Of a stretch of DNA of 64,000 nucleotides, positions 27,525 through 41,165 are shown piece after piece (the stretch's first letter is position 1; each line of letters begins with the position of its first letter). The stretch comes from Vespa crabro (lineage: Eukaryota > Arthropoda > Insecta > Hymenoptera > Vespidae), in the NCBI RefSeq assembly GCF_910589235.1, contig NC_060956.1:11810999-11874998 (forward strand), written 5' to 3'. The notes below the pieces were generated by a model. That model was not told the origin of the DNA. It saw only the letters and a list, made by a program, of their open reading frames with translations, and ran no database searches. A program made the translations under genes and the position numbers.

Positions 27525-29229
27525 TTATATTCCTGTTATATTCTTTATTCTGCATCGATAGAATATAAAATCAATGAAATTGAACGAGATTTCAAGTTTT
27601 CGTTTTTCGACGATACGCGTATATGAGCGAGAAATCGTATATACGATATGAAAGAATGTTAAAAACTTTGATTCCAATATAAAATAGATGTTTGATCTTA
27701 TGAAATGCAATGTTCTGAATTGATTGGTAACATTTTTCTAACTGTGGCACAAGTAATATTAAAGATTTCACGATTTTATCTTCGCATATACCGAAATTCG
27801 CGTATGTCGATTATGTTTTTCGACAATTATCATATGAAAACGCGTATTTAAACATAGTAAAAACGTTATATTCTTGTTATATTCTTTATTCTGCATCGAT
27901 AGAATTTAAAATCAATGAAATTGAACGAGATTTCAAGTTTTCGTTTTTCGACGATACGCGTATATGTGCGAAAAATCGTATATACGATATGAAAGAATGT
28001 TAAAAACTTTGATTCCAATATAAAATAGATGTTTGATCTTATGAAATGCAATGTACTGAATCGATTGGTAACAATTTTCTAACTGTGGCAAAAGTATTAT
28101 TAAAGATTTCACGATTTCATCTTCGCATATACCGAAATTCGCGTATGTCGATTACGTTTTTCGACAATTATCATATGAAAACGCGTATTTAAACATAGTA
28201 CAAACGTTATATTCCTGTTATATTCTTTATTCTGCATCGATAGAATATAAAATCAATGAAATTGAACGAGATTTCAAGTTTTCGTTTTTCGACGATACGC
28301 GTATATGAGCGAGAAATCGTATATACGATATGAAAGAATGTTAAAAACTTTGATTCCAATATAAAATAGATGTTTGATCTTATGAAATGCAATGTTCTGA
28401 ATTGATTGGTAACATTTTTCTAACTGTGGCACAAGTAATATTAAAGATTTCACGATTTTATCTTCGCATATACCGAAATTCGCGTATGTCGATTATGTTT
28501 TTCGACAATTATCATATGAAAACGCGTATTTAAACATAGTAAAAACGTTATATTCTTGTTATATTCTTTATTCTGCATCGATAGAATTTAAAATCAATGA
28601 AATTGAACGAGATTTCAAGTTTTCGTTTTTCGACGATACGCGTATATGATCGAAAAATCGTATATACGATATGAAAGCATGTTAAAAACTTTGATTCCAA
28701 TATAAAATAGATGTTTGATCTTATGAAATGCAATGTTCTTAATCGTTTGGTAACATTTTTCTAACTGTGGCACAAGTATTATTAAAGATTTCACGATTTT
28801 ATCTTCGCGAATACCGAAATTCGCGTATGTCGATTACGTTTTTCGACAATAATCATATGAAAACGCGTATTTAAACATAGTACAAACGTTATATTCCTGT
28901 TATATTCTTTATTCTGCATCGATAGAATATAAAATCAATGAAATTGAACGAGATTTCAAGTTTTCGTTTTTCGACGATACGCGTATATGAGCGAAAAATC
29001 GTATATACGATATGAAAGAATGTTAAAAACTTTGATTCCAATATAAAATAGATGTTTGATCTTATGAAATGCAATGTTCTGAATCGATTGATAACATTTA
29101 TCTAACTGTGGCACAAGTATTATTAAAGATTTCACGATTTTATCTTCGCATATACCGAAAATCGCGTATGTCGATTACGTTTTTCGACAATTATGATATG
29201 AAAACGCGTATTTAAACATAGTAAAAACG
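27525..29229. repeat. Five-unit block matching 34688-36392
   Basis: Units S, K-type, S, K, G at 27525, 27866, 28207, 28548 and 28889 match 34688, 35029, 35370, 35711 and 36052 in type and order, at an offset of 7,163 bp. Immediately to the left the offset falls to 6,822 bp, because an F unit present at 34347 is missing on this side. That step marks a one-unit deletion near 27490-27519. Confidence 0.75.
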
Positions 29230-30934
29230 TTATATTCTTGTTATATTCTTTATTCTGCATCGATAGAATATAAAATCAATGAAATTGAACGAGATTTCAA
29301 GTTTTCGTTTTTCAAAGATACGCGTATATGTGCGAAAAATCGTATATACGATATGAAAGAATGTTAAAAACTTTGATTCCAATATAAAATAGATGTTTGA
29401 TCTTATGAAATGCAATGTACTGAATCGATTGGTAACAATTTTCTAACTGTGGCAAAAGTATTATTAAAGATTTCACGATTTCATCTTCGCATATACCGAA
29501 ATTCGCGTATGTCGATTACGTTTTTTGACAATTATCATATGAAAACGCGTATTTAAACATAGTAAAAACGTTATATTCCTGTTATATTCTTTATTCTGCA
29601 TCGATAGAATATAAAATCAATGAAATTGAACGAGATTTCAAGTTTTCGTTTTTCGACGATACGCGTATATGAGCGAGAAATCGTATATACGATATGAAAG
29701 AATGTTAAAAACTTTGATTCCAATATAAAATAGATGTTTGATCTTATGAAATGCAATGTTCTGAATTGATTGGTAACATTTTTCTAACTGTGGCACAAGT
29801 AATATTAAAGATTTCACGATTTTATCTTCGCATATACCGAAATTCGCGTATGTCGATTATGTTTTTCGACAATTATCATATGAAAACGCGTATTTAAACA
29901 TAGTAAAAACGTTATATTCTTGTTATATTCTTTATTCTGCATCGATAGAATTTAAAATCAATGAAATTGAACGAGATTTCAAGTTTTCGTTTTTCGACGA
30001 TACGCGTATATGATCGAAAAATCGTATATACGATATGAAAGAATGTTAAAAACTTTGATTCCAATATAAAATAGATGTTTGATCTTATGAAATGCAATGT
30101 TCTGAATCGTTTGGTAACATTTTTCTAACTGTGGCACAAGTATTATTAAAGATTTCACGATTTTATCTTCGCGAATACCGAAATTCGCGTATGTCGATTA
30201 CGTTTTTCGACAATAATCATATGAAAACGCGTATTTAAACATAGTACAAACGTTATATTCCTGTTATATTCTTTATTCTGCATCGATAGAATATAAAATC
30301 AATGAAATTGAACGAGATTTCAAGTTTTCGTTTTTCGACGATACGCGTATATGAGCGAAAAATCGTATATACGATATGAAAGAATGTTAAAAACTTTGAT
30401 TCCAATATAAAATAGATGTTTGATCTTATGAAATGCAATGTTCTGAATCGATTGATAACATTTTTCTAACTGTGGCACAAGTATTATTAAAGATTTCACG
30501 ATTTTATCTTCGCATATACCGAAAATCGCGTATGTCGATTAAGTTTTTCGACAATTATGATATGAAAACGCGTATTTAAACATAGTAGAAACGTTATATT
30601 CTTGTTATATTCTTTATTCTGCATCAATAGAATATAAAATCAATGAAATTGAACGAGAGTTCAAGTTTTCGTTTTTCAAAGATATGCGTATATGTGCGAA
30701 AAATCGTATATACGATATGAAAGAATGTTAAAAACTTTGATTCCAATATAAAATAGACGTTTGATCTGATGAAATGCAATGTACTGAATCGATTGGTAAC
30801 AATTTTCTAACTGTGGCAAAAGTATTATTAAAGATTTCACGATTTCATCTTCGCATGTACCGAAATTCGCGTATGTCGATTACGTTTTTCGACAATTATC
30901 ATATGAAAACGTGTATTTAAACATAGTACAAACG

Positions 30935-33900
30935 TTATATTCCTGTTTTATTCTTTATTCTGCATCGATAGAATATAAAATCAATGAAATTGAACGAGAT
31001 TTCAAGTTTTCGTTTTTCGACGATACGCGTATATGAGCGAAAAATCGTATATACGATATGAAAGAATGTTAAAAACTTTGATTCCAATATAAAATAGATG
31101 TTTGATCTTATGAAATGCAATGTTCTGAATCGATTGATAACATTTATCTAACTGTGGCACAAGTATTATTAAAGATTTCACGATTTTATCTTCGCATATA
31201 CCGAAAATCGCGTATGTCGATTACGTTTTTCGACAATTATGATATGAAAACGTGTATTTAAACATAGTAAAAACGTTATATTCTTGTTATATTCTTTATT
31301 CTGCATCGATAGAATATAAAATCAATGAAATTGAACGAGATTTCAAGTTTTCGTTTTTCAAAGATACGCGTATATGTGCGAAAAATCGTATATACGATAT
31401 GAAAGAATTTTAAAAACTTTGATTCCAATATAAAATATATGTTTTTGATCTTATGAAATGCAATGTACTGAATCGATTGGTAACAATTTTCTAACTGTGG
31501 CAAAAGTATTATTAAAAATTTCACGATTTCATCTTCGCATATACCGAAATTTGCGTATGTCGATTACGTTTTTCGACAATTATCATATGAAAACGCGTAT
31601 TTAGACATAGTACAAACGTTATATTCCTGTTATATTCTTTATTCTGCATCGATAGAATATAAAATCAATGAAATTGAACGAGATTTCAAGTTTTCGTTTT
31701 TCGACGATACGCGTATATGTGTGAAAAATCGTATATACGATATGAAAGAATGTTAAAAACTTTGATTCCAATATAAAATAGATGTTTGATCTTATGAATT
31801 GCAATGTTCTGAATCGATTGGTAATATTTTTCTAACTGTGGCACAAGTAATATTAAAGATTTCACGATTTTATCTTCGCATATACCGAAATTCGCGTATG
31901 TCGATTACGTTTTTCGACAATTATCATATGAAAACGCGTATTTGAACATAGTAAAAACTTTATATTCTTGTTATATTCCTTATTCTGCATCGACAGAATA
32001 TAAAATCAATGAAATTGAACGAGATTTCAAGTTTTCGTTTTTCGACGATACGCGTATATGAGCGAAAAATCGTATATACGATATGAAAGAATGTTAAAAA
32101 CTTTGATTCCAATATAAAATAGATGTTTGATCTTATGAAATGCAATGTTCTGAATCGATTGGTAACATTTTTCTAACTGTGGCACAAGTATTATTAAAGA
32201 TTTCACGATTTTATCTTCGCATATACCGAAATTCGCGTATTTCGATTAGGTTTTTCGACAATTATCATATGAAAACGCGTATTTAAACATAGTAAAAACG
32301 TTATATTCTTGTTATATTCTTTATTCTGCATCGATAGAATATAAAATCAATGAAATTGAACGAGATTTCAAGTTTTCTTTTTTCGACGATACGCGTATAT
32401 GAGCGAAAAATCGTATATACGATATGAAAGAATGTTAAAAACTTTGATTCCAATATAAAATAGATGTTTGATCTTATGAAATGCAATGTTCTGAATTGAT
32501 TGGTAACATTTTTCTAACTGTGGCACAAGTAATATTAAAGATTTCACGATTTTATCTTCGCATATACCGAAATTCGCGTATGTCGATTATGTTTTTCGAC
32601 AATTATCATATGAAAACGCGTATTTAAACATAGTAAAAACGTTATATTCTTGTTATATTCTTTATTCTGCATCGATAGAATTTAAAATCAATGAAATTGA
32701 ACGAAATTTCAAGTTTTCGTTTTTCGACGATACGCGTATATGATCGAAAAATCGTATATACGATATGAAAGAATGTTAAAAACTTTGATTCCAATATAAA
32801 ATAGATGTTTGATCTTATGAAATGCAATGTTCTGAATCGATTGGTAACATTTTTCTAACTGTGGCACAAGTATTATTAAAGATTTCACGATTTTATCTTC
32901 GCATATACCGATATTCGCGTATGTCGATTAAGTTTTTCGACAATTATCATATGAAAACGCGTATTTAAACATAGTAAAAACGTTATATTCTTGTTATATT
33001 CTTTATTCTGCATCGATAGAATTTAAAATCAATGAAATTGAACGAGATTTCAAGTTTTCGTGTTTCGACGATACGCGTATATGAGCGAAAAATCGTATAT
33101 ACGATATGAAAGAATGTTAAAAACTTTGATTCCAATATAAAATAGATGTTTGATCTTATGAAATGCAATGTTCTGAATCGATTGGTAACATTTTTCTAAC
33201 TGTGGCACAAGTATTATTAAAGATTTCACGATTTTATCTTCGCATATACCGAAATTCGCGTATGTCGATTAGGTTTTTCGACAATTATCATATGAAAACG
33301 CGTATTTAAACATAGTAAAAACGTTATATTCTTGTTATATTCTTTATTCTGCATCGATAGAATATAGAATCAATGAAATTGAACGAGATTTCAAGTTTTC
33401 GTTTTTCGACGATACGCGTATATGAGCGAAAAATCGTATATACGATATGAAAGAATGTTAAAAACTTTGATTCCAATATAAAATAGATGTTTGATCTTAT
33501 GAAATGCAATGTTCTGAATCGATTGATAACATTTTTCTAACTGTGGCACAAGTATTATTAAAGATTTCACGATTTTATCTTCGCATATACCGAAAATAGC
33601 GTATGTCGATTACGTTTTTCGACAATTATGATATGAAAACGCGTATTTAAACATAGTAGAAACGTTATATTCTTGTTATATTCTTTATTCTGCATCGATA
33701 GAATATAAAATCAATGAAATTGAACGAGAGTTCAAGTTTTCGTTTTTCAAAGATACGCGTATATGTGCGAAAAATCGTATATACGATATGAAAGAATGTT
33801 AAAAACTTTGATTCCAATATAAAATAGACGTTTGATCTGATGAAATGCAATGTACTGAATCGATTGGTAACAATTTTCTAACTGTGGCAAAAGTATTATT

Positions 33901-35369
33901 AAAGATTTCACGATTTCATCTTCGCATGTACCGAAATTCGCGTATGTCGATTACGTTTTTCGACAATTATCATATGAAAACGTGTATTTAAACATAGTAC
34001 AAACGTTATATTCCTGTTATATTCTTTATTCTGCATCGATAGAATATAAAATCAATGAAATTGAACGAGATTTCAAGTTTTCGTTTTTCGACGATACGCG
34101 TATATGAGCGAAAAATCGTATATACGATATGAAAGAATGTTAAAAACTTTGATTCCAATATAAAATAGATGTTTGATCTTATGAAATGCAATGTTCTGAA
34201 TCGATTGATAACATTTATCTAACTGTGTCACAAGTATTATTAAAGATTTCACGATTTTATCTTCGCATATACCGAAAATCGCGTATGTCGATTACGTTTT
34301 TCGACAATTATGATATGAAAACGCGTATTTAAACATAGTAAAAACGTTATATTCTTGTTATATTCTTTATTCTGCATCGATAGAATATAAAATCAATGAA
34401 ATTGAACGATATTTCAAGTTTTCGTTTTTCAAAGATACGCGTATATGTGCGAAAAATCGTATATACGATATGAAAGAATGTTAAAAACTTTGATTCCAAT
34501 ATAAAATAGATGTTTGATCTTATGAAATGCAATGTACTGAATCGATTGGTAACAATTTTCTAACTGTGGCAAAAGTATTATTAAAGATTTCACGATTTCA
34601 TCTTCGCATATACCGAAATTCGCGTATGTCGATTACGTTTTTCGACAATTATCATATGAAAACGCGTATTTAAACATAGTACAAACGTTATATTCCTGTT
34701 ATATTCTTTATTCTGCATCGATAGAATATAAAATCAATGAAATTGAACGAGATTTCAAGTTTTCGTTTTTCGACGATACGCGTATATGAGCGAGAAATCG
34801 TATATACGATATGAAAGAATGTTAAAAACTTTGATTCCAATATAAAATAGATGTTTGATCTTATGAAATGCAATGTTCTGAATTGATTGGTAACATTTTT
34901 CTAACTGTGGCACAAGTAATATTAAAGATTTCACGATTTTATCTTCGCATATACCGAAATTCGCGTATGTCGATTATGTTTTTCGACAATTATCATATGA
35001 AAACGCGTATTTAAACATAGTAAAAACGTTATATTCTTGTTATATTCTTTATTCTGCATCGATAGAATTTAAAATCAATGAAATTGAACGAGATTTCAAG
35101 TTTTCGTTTTTCGACGATACGCGTATATGTGCGAAAAATCGTATATACGATATGAAAGAATGTTAAAAACTTTGATTCCAATATAAAATAGATGTTTGAT
35201 CTTATGAAATGCAATGTACTGAATCGATTGGTAACAATTTTCTAACTGTGGCAAAAGTATTATTAAAGATTTCACGATTTCATCTTCGCATATACCGAAA
35301 TTCGCGTATGTCGATTACGTTTTTCGACAATTATCATATGAAAACGCGTATTTAAACATAGTACAAACG
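30935..35369. repeat. Large block, copy C (13 units, a different unit lost)
   Basis: Copy C follows copy A from its G unit to the K-type unit at 35029. It keeps the K unit (32642) that B lost. In place of A's two rare-mark units at 14907 and 15248 it has one, 32983. That unit has the left half of the first (TTTTCGTGTTTCG) and the right half of the second (GAAATGCAATG, GAAATTCGCG), with the join between about 33079 and 33165. Upstream, 30253-30934 also matches 19340-20021, so B and C share a longer history with each other. Confidence 0.85.
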
Positions 35370-36733
35370 TTATATTCCTGTTATATTCTTTATTCTGCAT
35401 CGATAGAATATAAAATCAATGAAATTGAACGAGATTTCAAGTTTTCGTTTTTCGACGATACGCGTATATGAGCGAGAAATCGTATATACGATATGAAAGA
35501 ATGTTAAAAACTTTGATTCCAATATAAAATAGATGTTTGATCTTATGAAATGCAATGTTCTGAATTGATTGGTAACATTTTTCTAACTGTGGCACAAGTA
35601 ATATTAAAGATTTCACGATTTTATCTTCGCATATACCGAAATTCGCGTATGTCGATTATGTTTTTCGACAATTATCATATGAAAACGCGTATTTAAACAT
35701 AGTAAAAACGTTATATTCTTGTTATATTCTTTATTCTGCATCGATAGAATTTAAAATCAATGAAATTGAACGAGATTTCAAGTTTTCGTTTTTCGACGAT
35801 ACGCGTATATGATCGAAAAATCGTATATACGATATGAAAGAATGTTAAAAACTTTGATTCCAATATAAAATAGATGTTTGATCTTATGAAATGCAATGTT
35901 CTGAATCGTTTGGTAACATTTTTCGAACTGTGGCACAAGTATTATTAAAGATTTCACGATTTTATCTTCGCGAATACCGAAATTCGCGTATGTCGATTAC
36001 GTTTTTCGACAATAATCATATGAAAACGCGTATTTAAACATAGTACAAATGTTATATTCCTGTTATATTCTTTATTCTGCATCGATAGAATATAAAATCA
36101 ATGAAATTGAACGAGATTTCAAGTTTTCGTTTTTCGACGATACGCGTATATGAGCGTAATATCGTATATACGATATGAAAGAATGTTAAAAACTTTGATT
36201 CCAATATAAAATAGATGTTTGATCTTATGAAATGCAATGTTCTGAATCGATTGATAACATTTTTCTAACTGTGGCACAAGTATTATTAAAGATTTCACGA
36301 TTTTATCTTCGCATATACCGAAAATCGCGTATGTCGATTACGTTTTTCGACAATTATGATATGAAAACGCGTATTTAAACATAGTAGAAACGTTATATTC
36401 TTGTTATATTCTTTATTCTGCATCAATAGAATATAAAATCAATGAAATTGAACGAGAGTTCAAGTTTTCGTTTTTCAAAGATACGCGTATATGTGCGAAA
36501 AATCGTATATACGATATGAAAGAATGTTAAAACCTTTGATTCCAATATAAAATAGACGTTTGATCTGATGAAATGCAATGTACTGAATCGATTGGTAACA
36601 ATTTTCTAACTGTGGCAAAAGTATTATTAAAGATTTCACGATTTCATCTTCGCATGTACCGAAATTCGCGTATGTCGATTACGTTTTTCGACAATTATCA
36701 TATGAAAACGTGTATTTAAACATAGTACAAACG

Positions 36734-38097
36734 TTATATTCCTGTTATATTCTTTATTCTGCATCGATAGAATATAAAATCAATGAAATTGAACGAGATT
36801 TCAAGTTTTCGTTTTTCGACGATACGCGTATATGAGCGAAAAATCGTATTTACGATATGAAAGAATGTTAAAAACTTTGATTCCAATATAAAATAGATGT
36901 TTGATCTTATGAAATGCAATGTTCTGAATCGATTGATAACATTTATCTAACTGTGGCACAAGTATTATTAAAGATTTCACGATTTTATCTTCGCATATAC
37001 CGAAAATCGCGTATGTCGATTACGTTTTTCGACAATTATGATATGAAAACGCGTATTTAAACATAGTAAAAACGTTATATTCTTGTTATATTCTTTATTC
37101 TGCGTCGATAGAATATAAAATCAATGAAATTGAACGAGATTTCAAGTTTTCGTTTTTCAAAGATACGCGTATATGTGCGAAAAATCGTATATACGATATG
37201 AAAGAATGTTAAAAACTTTGATTCCAATATAAAATAGATGTTTGATCTTATGAAATGCAATGTACTGAATCGATTGGTAACAATTTTCTAACTGTGGCAA
37301 AAGTATTATTAAAAATTTCACGATTTCATCTTCGCATATACCGAAATTTGCGTATGTCGATTACGTTTTTCGACAATTATCATATGAAAACGTGTATTTA
37401 AACATAGTACAAACGTTATATTCCTGTTATATTCTTTATTCTGCATCGATAGAATATAAAATCAATGAAATTGAACGAGATTTCAAGTTTTCGTTTTTCG
37501 ACGATACGCGTATATGAGCGAAAAATCGTATTTACGATATGAAAGAATGTTAAAAACTTTGATTCCAATATAAAATAGATGTTTGATCTTATGAAATGCA
37601 ATGTTCTGAATCGATTGATAACATTTATCTAACTGTGGCACAAGTATTATTAAAGATTTCACGATTTTATCTTCGCATATACCGAAAATCGCGTATGTCG
37701 ATTACGTTTTTCGACAATTATGATATGAAAACGCGTATTTAAACATAGTAAAAACGTTATATTCTTGTTATATTCTTTATTCTGCGTCGATAGAATATAA
37801 AATCAATGAAATTGAACGAGATTTCAAGTTTTCGTTTTTCAAAGATACGCGTATATGTGCGAAAAATCGTATATACGATATGAAAGAATGTTAAAAACTT
37901 TGATTCCAATATAAAATAGATGTTTGATCTTATGAAATGCAATGTACTGAATCGATTGGTAACAATTTTCTAACTGTGGCAAAAGTATTATTAAAAGTTT
38001 CACGATTTCATCTTCGCATATACCGAAATTTGCGTATGTCGATTACGTTTTTCGACAATTATCATATGAAAACGCGTATTTAGACATAGTACAAACG
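36734..38097. repeat. 682-bp G-F pair, two adjacent copies
   Basis: Copies are 36734-37415 and 37416-38097. Both have ATCGTATTTACGAT, which breaks the 14-bp palindrome, in the G unit and CTGCGTCGATAG in the F unit. Neither mark was seen elsewhere in the window. They differ at a few bases near the right end, such as AAAATTTCACG versus AAAGTTTCACG. This is a recent tandem duplication. Confidence 0.9.
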
Positions 38098-40143
38098 TTA
38101 TATTCCTGTTATATTCTTCATTCTGCATCGATAGAATATAAAATCAATGAAATTGAACGAGATTTCAAGTTTTCGTTTTTCGACGATACGCGTATATGAG
38201 CGAAAAATCGTATATACCATATGAAAGAATGTTAAAAACTTTGTTTCCAATATGAAATAGATGTTTGATCTTATGAAATGCAATGTTCTGAACCGATTGG
38301 TAACATTTTTCTAACTGTGGCAAAAGTATTATTAAAGATTTCCCGATTTCATCTTCGCATGTACCGAAATTCGCGTATGTCGATTACGTTTTTCGACAAT
38401 TATCATATGAAAACGCGTATTTAAACATAGTACAAACGTTATATTCCTGTTATATTCTTCATTCTGCATCGATAGAATATAAAATCAATGAAATTGAACG
38501 AGATTTCAAGTTTTCGTTTTTCGACGATACGCGTATATGAGCGAAAAATCGTATATACCATATGAAAGAATGTTAAAAACTTTGTTTCCAATATGAAATA
38601 GATGTTTGATCTTATGAAATGCAATGTTCTGAATCGATTGGTAACATTTTTCTAACTGTGGCACAAGTATTATTAAAGATTTCACGATTTTATCTTCGCA
38701 TATACCGAAATTCGCGTATGTCGATTATGTTTTTCGACAATTATCATATGAAAACGCGTATTTAAACATAGTACAAACGTTATATTCTTGTTATATTCTT
38801 TATTCTGCATCGATAGAATATAAAATCAATGAAATTGAACGAGATTTCAAGTTTTCGTTTTTCAAAGATACGCGTATATGTGCGAAAAATCGTATATACG
38901 ATATGAAAGAATGTTAAAAACTTTGATTCCAATATAAAATAGACTTTTGATCTTATGAAATGCAATGTACTGAATCGATTGGTAACAATTTTCTAACTGT
39001 GGCAAAAGTATTATTAAAGATTTCACGATTTCATCTTCGCATGTACCGAAATTAGCGTATGTCGATTACGTTTTTCGACAATTATCATATGAATACGCGT
39101 ATTTAAACATAGTACAAACGTTATATTCCTGTTATATTCTTTATTCTGCATCGATAGAATATAAAATCAATGAAATTGAACGAGATTTCAAGTTTTCGTT
39201 TTTCGACGATACGCGTATATGAGCGAAAAATCGTATATACCATATGAAAGAATGTTAAAAACTTTGTTTCCAATATGAAATAGATGTTTGATCTTATGAA
39301 ATGCAATGTTCTGAATCGATTGGTAACATTTTTCTAACTGTGGCACAAGTATTATTAAAGATTTCACGATTTTATCTTCGCATATACCGAAAATCGCGTA
39401 TGTCGATTACGTTTTTCGACAATTATGATATGAAAACGCGTATTTAAACATAGTAAAAACGTTATATTCTTGTTATATTCTTTATTCTGCATCGATAGAA
39501 TATAAAATCAATGAAATTGAACGAGATTTCAAGTTTTCGTTTTTCAAAGATACGCGTATATGTGCGAAAAATCGTATATACGATATGAAAGAATGTTAAA
39601 AACTTTGATTCCAATATAAAATAGACGTTTGATCTTATGAAATGCAATGTACTGAATCGATTGGTAACAATTTTCTAACTGTGGCAAAAGTATTATTAAA
39701 GATTTCACGATTTCATCTTCGCATGTACCGAAATTCGCGTATGTCGATTACGTTTTTCGACAATTATGATATGAAAACGCGTATTTAAACATAGTACAAA
39801 CGTTATATTCCTGTTATATTCTTTATTCTGCATCGATAGAATATAAAATCCATGAAATTGAACGAGATTTCAAGTTTTCGTTTTTCGACGATACGCGTAT
39901 ATGAGCGAAAAATCGTATATACCATATGAAAGAATGTTAAAAACTTTGTTTCCAATATGAAATAGATGTTTGATCTTATGAAATGCAATGTTCTGAATCG
40001 ATTGGTAACATTTTTCTAACTGTGGCACACGTATTATTAATGATTTCACGATTTTATCTTCGCATATACCGAAATTCGCGTATGTCGATTATGTTTTTCG
40101 ACAATTATCATATGAAAACGCGTATTTAAACATAGTAAAAACG
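38098..40143. repeat. Local expansion of ACCATATG (M) units
   Basis: Units at 38098 and 38439 are adjacent copies sharing CTTCATTCTGC, ATACCATATG and TTTGTTTCCAATATGAAAT. They are followed by two F-M pairs, 38780-39461 and 39462-40143. Further M marks occur at 23775 and 40144. The change to ACCATATG removes the 14-bp palindrome, so this is a patch where that element is lost in alternate units. Confidence 0.8.
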
Positions 40144-41165
40144 TTATATTCTTGTTATATTCTTTATTCTGCATCGATAGAATGTAAAATCAATGAAATT
40201 GAACGAGATTTCAAGTTTTCGTTTTTCGACGATACGCGTATATGAGCGAAAAATCGTATATACCATATGAAAGAATGTTAAAAACTTTGTTTCCAATATG
40301 AAATGGATGTTTGATCTTATGAAATGCAATGTTCTGAATCGATTGGTAACATTTTTCTAACTGTGGCACAAGTATTATTAAAGATTTCACGATTTTATCT
40401 TCGCATATACCGAAAATCGCGTATGTCGATTACGTTTTTCGACAATTATGATATGAAAACGCGTATTTAAACATAGTAAAAACGTTATATTCTTGTTATA
40501 TTCTTTATTCTGCATCGATAGAATTTAAAATCAATGAAATTGAACGAGATTTCAAGTTTTCGTTTTTCGACGATACGCGTATAAGATCGAAAAATCGTAT
40601 ATACGATATGAAAGAATGTTAAAAACTTTGATTCCAATATAAAATAGATGTTTGATCTTATGAAATGCAATGTTCTGAATCGTTTGGTAACATTTATCTA
40701 ACTGTGGCACAAGTATTATTAAAGATTTCACGGTTTATCTTCGCATATACCGAAATTCGCGTATGTCGATTATGTTTTTCGACAATTATCATATGAAGAT
40801 GCGTATTTAAACATAGTAAAAACGTTATATTCTTGTTATATTCTTTATTCTGCATCGATAGAATTTAAAATCAATGAAATTGAACGAGATTTCAAGTTTT
40901 CGTTTTTCGACGATACGCGTATGTGAGCGAAAAATCGTATATACGATATGAAAGAATGTTAAAAACATTGATTCCAATATAAAATAGATGTTTGATCTTA
41001 TGAAATGCAATGTTCTGAATCGATTGGTAACATTTTTCTAACTGTGGCACAAGTATTATTAAAGATTTCACGATTTTATCTTCGTATATACCGAAATTCG
41101 CGTATGTCGATTATGTTTTTCGACAATTATCATATGAAAACGCGTATTTAAACATAGTAAAAGCG
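39462..41165. repeat. Block matching 23434-25137
   Basis: This is the right-hand member of the pair at 16,028 bp offset. It includes the 340-bp unit 40485-40824 with the CACGGTTTATC deletion and the unit at 40825 with CGCGTATGTGAG. It lies at the change from zone II to zone III. Confidence 0.8.

Larger units (their letters stand above)
8085..41165. repeat. Zone II: G/F/S/K unit types and block duplications
   Basis: Most units here fall into recurring types. G starts TTATATTCCTG and ends with ATTGATAAC and TATGATATG. F has TTTTTCAAAGATACG, TATGTGCG, TGTACTG, AACAATTTTC and GCAAAAGTA. S has GAGCGAGAAATCG, GAATTGATTGG and GTAATATTAAAG. K has GAATTTAAAATC and GATCGAAAAATCG, and often TCGTTTGG with GCGAATACC and CAATAATCAT. 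The types follow one another in repeated orders, often G-F-S-K, but with many additions and losses, so the higher-order structure is irregular. The right boundary is approximate. Confidence 0.8.

Noticed and set aside
19340..34346. Large duplications as pure assembly artefacts
   Set aside because: The copies differ by whole-unit losses and private base changes, which simple misassembly would not make. Raw reads would still be needed to exclude it fully.
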